Shown here piece by piece: positions 63,941-64,000 of a DNA stretch of 64,000 nucleotides. A model generated the notes under the pieces. The model had not been told where the DNA came from. It saw only the letters and a program-made list of their open reading frames with translations, and ran no database searches. Where the stretch lies: the NCBI RefSeq assembly GCF_015207425.1, contig NZ_JADEWZ010000018.1, positions 58,201 to 122,200 on the forward strand, written 5' to 3'. The stretch's first letter is position 1. Every line of letters begins with the position of its first letter. This stretch comes from Lusitaniella coriacea LEGE 07157. Lineage in GTDB: Bacteria; Cyanobacteriota; Cyanobacteriia; Cyanobacteriales; Spirulinaceae. The translations under genes were made by a program, and so were the position numbers.

Positions 63941-64000
63941 AGTTATGAATAACGCTGTTAATGCTCTTCCCACTCCCCCCGCTTCCCCCTGTCTCTTATA

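Noticed and set aside
63740..63973. Leftward frame with repeated PVPCSLF units
   Set aside because: It is a translation of the heptamer tandem array; 7-base units give a 21-base protein period by chance.

Overview
This window is chromosomal DNA of a cyanobacterium. The palindrome GCGATCGC (HIP1) recurs in most genes. There is a 56-residue high-light-inducible protein, the cyanobacterial DUF1825 protein, a DICT-domain histidine kinase and a diguanylate cyclase with two cyanobacteriochrome-type GAF domains. Heptanucleotide tandem repeats and GACGCGG-rich dispersed repeats fill several gaps. The species cannot be named from the sequence. No rRNA, tRNA, CRISPR array or intact insertion sequence was seen.

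0-9.1 kb is a carbohydrate locus. It has the end of an asparagine synthetase; a leftward run of split transketolase halves, an APH-type kinase, a HAD phosphatase, an SDR epimerase, a GmhB-type heptose bisphosphate phosphatase and an HldE-like protein with swapped domain order; and a divergent pair (2OG-Fe(II) oxygenase plus a small partner) that resembles the 'sporadic carbohydrate cluster' families. Together they look able to make and activate a heptose or related sugar for a surface glycan. 9.1-22.8 kb is mostly housekeeping: the sensor kinase, hliP, tyrS, a class A PBP, DUF1825, a TM2 protein, a TonB-like protein, mfd and a DUF1361 membrane protein. A promoter-plus-terminator unit upstream of mfd may be a small RNA or an attenuator.

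22.8-31.7 kb is the accessory, defence-like region. It holds BrnT/BrnA, a UPF0175 remnant, a DUF433/DUF5615 pair, a SNF2 helicase and two AT-rich, HIP1-free blocks. The first block is a single gene that reads as a minimal CRISPR polymerase (mCpol) joined to a CARF-like domain and one membrane helix. The second is a four-gene rightward unit of a membrane GTPase and three small unknown proteins. These are the best candidates for an undescribed system.

31.9-40.6 kb carries membrane proteins, a leftward glycan-assembly set (GT2, GT4, GT-C, acyltransferase 3) and anmK. 40.7-51.5 kb has a Ser/Thr kinase, purL-purF with a structured sequence between them, a pentapeptide-repeat protein, a HEAT-repeat protein, several small conserved proteins and an exonuclease III-type gene. 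51.5-53.0 kb has a complete darG antitoxin beside a darT toxin reduced to its C-terminal half. 53.0-64 kb holds a lipoprotein, a coiled-coil membrane mini-protein, mtnP, mreBCD, ssb, the photoreceptor-like diguanylate cyclase and a large secreted GH2-like protein that lacks the usual acid/base glutamate, and ends in a second heptamer repeat array.
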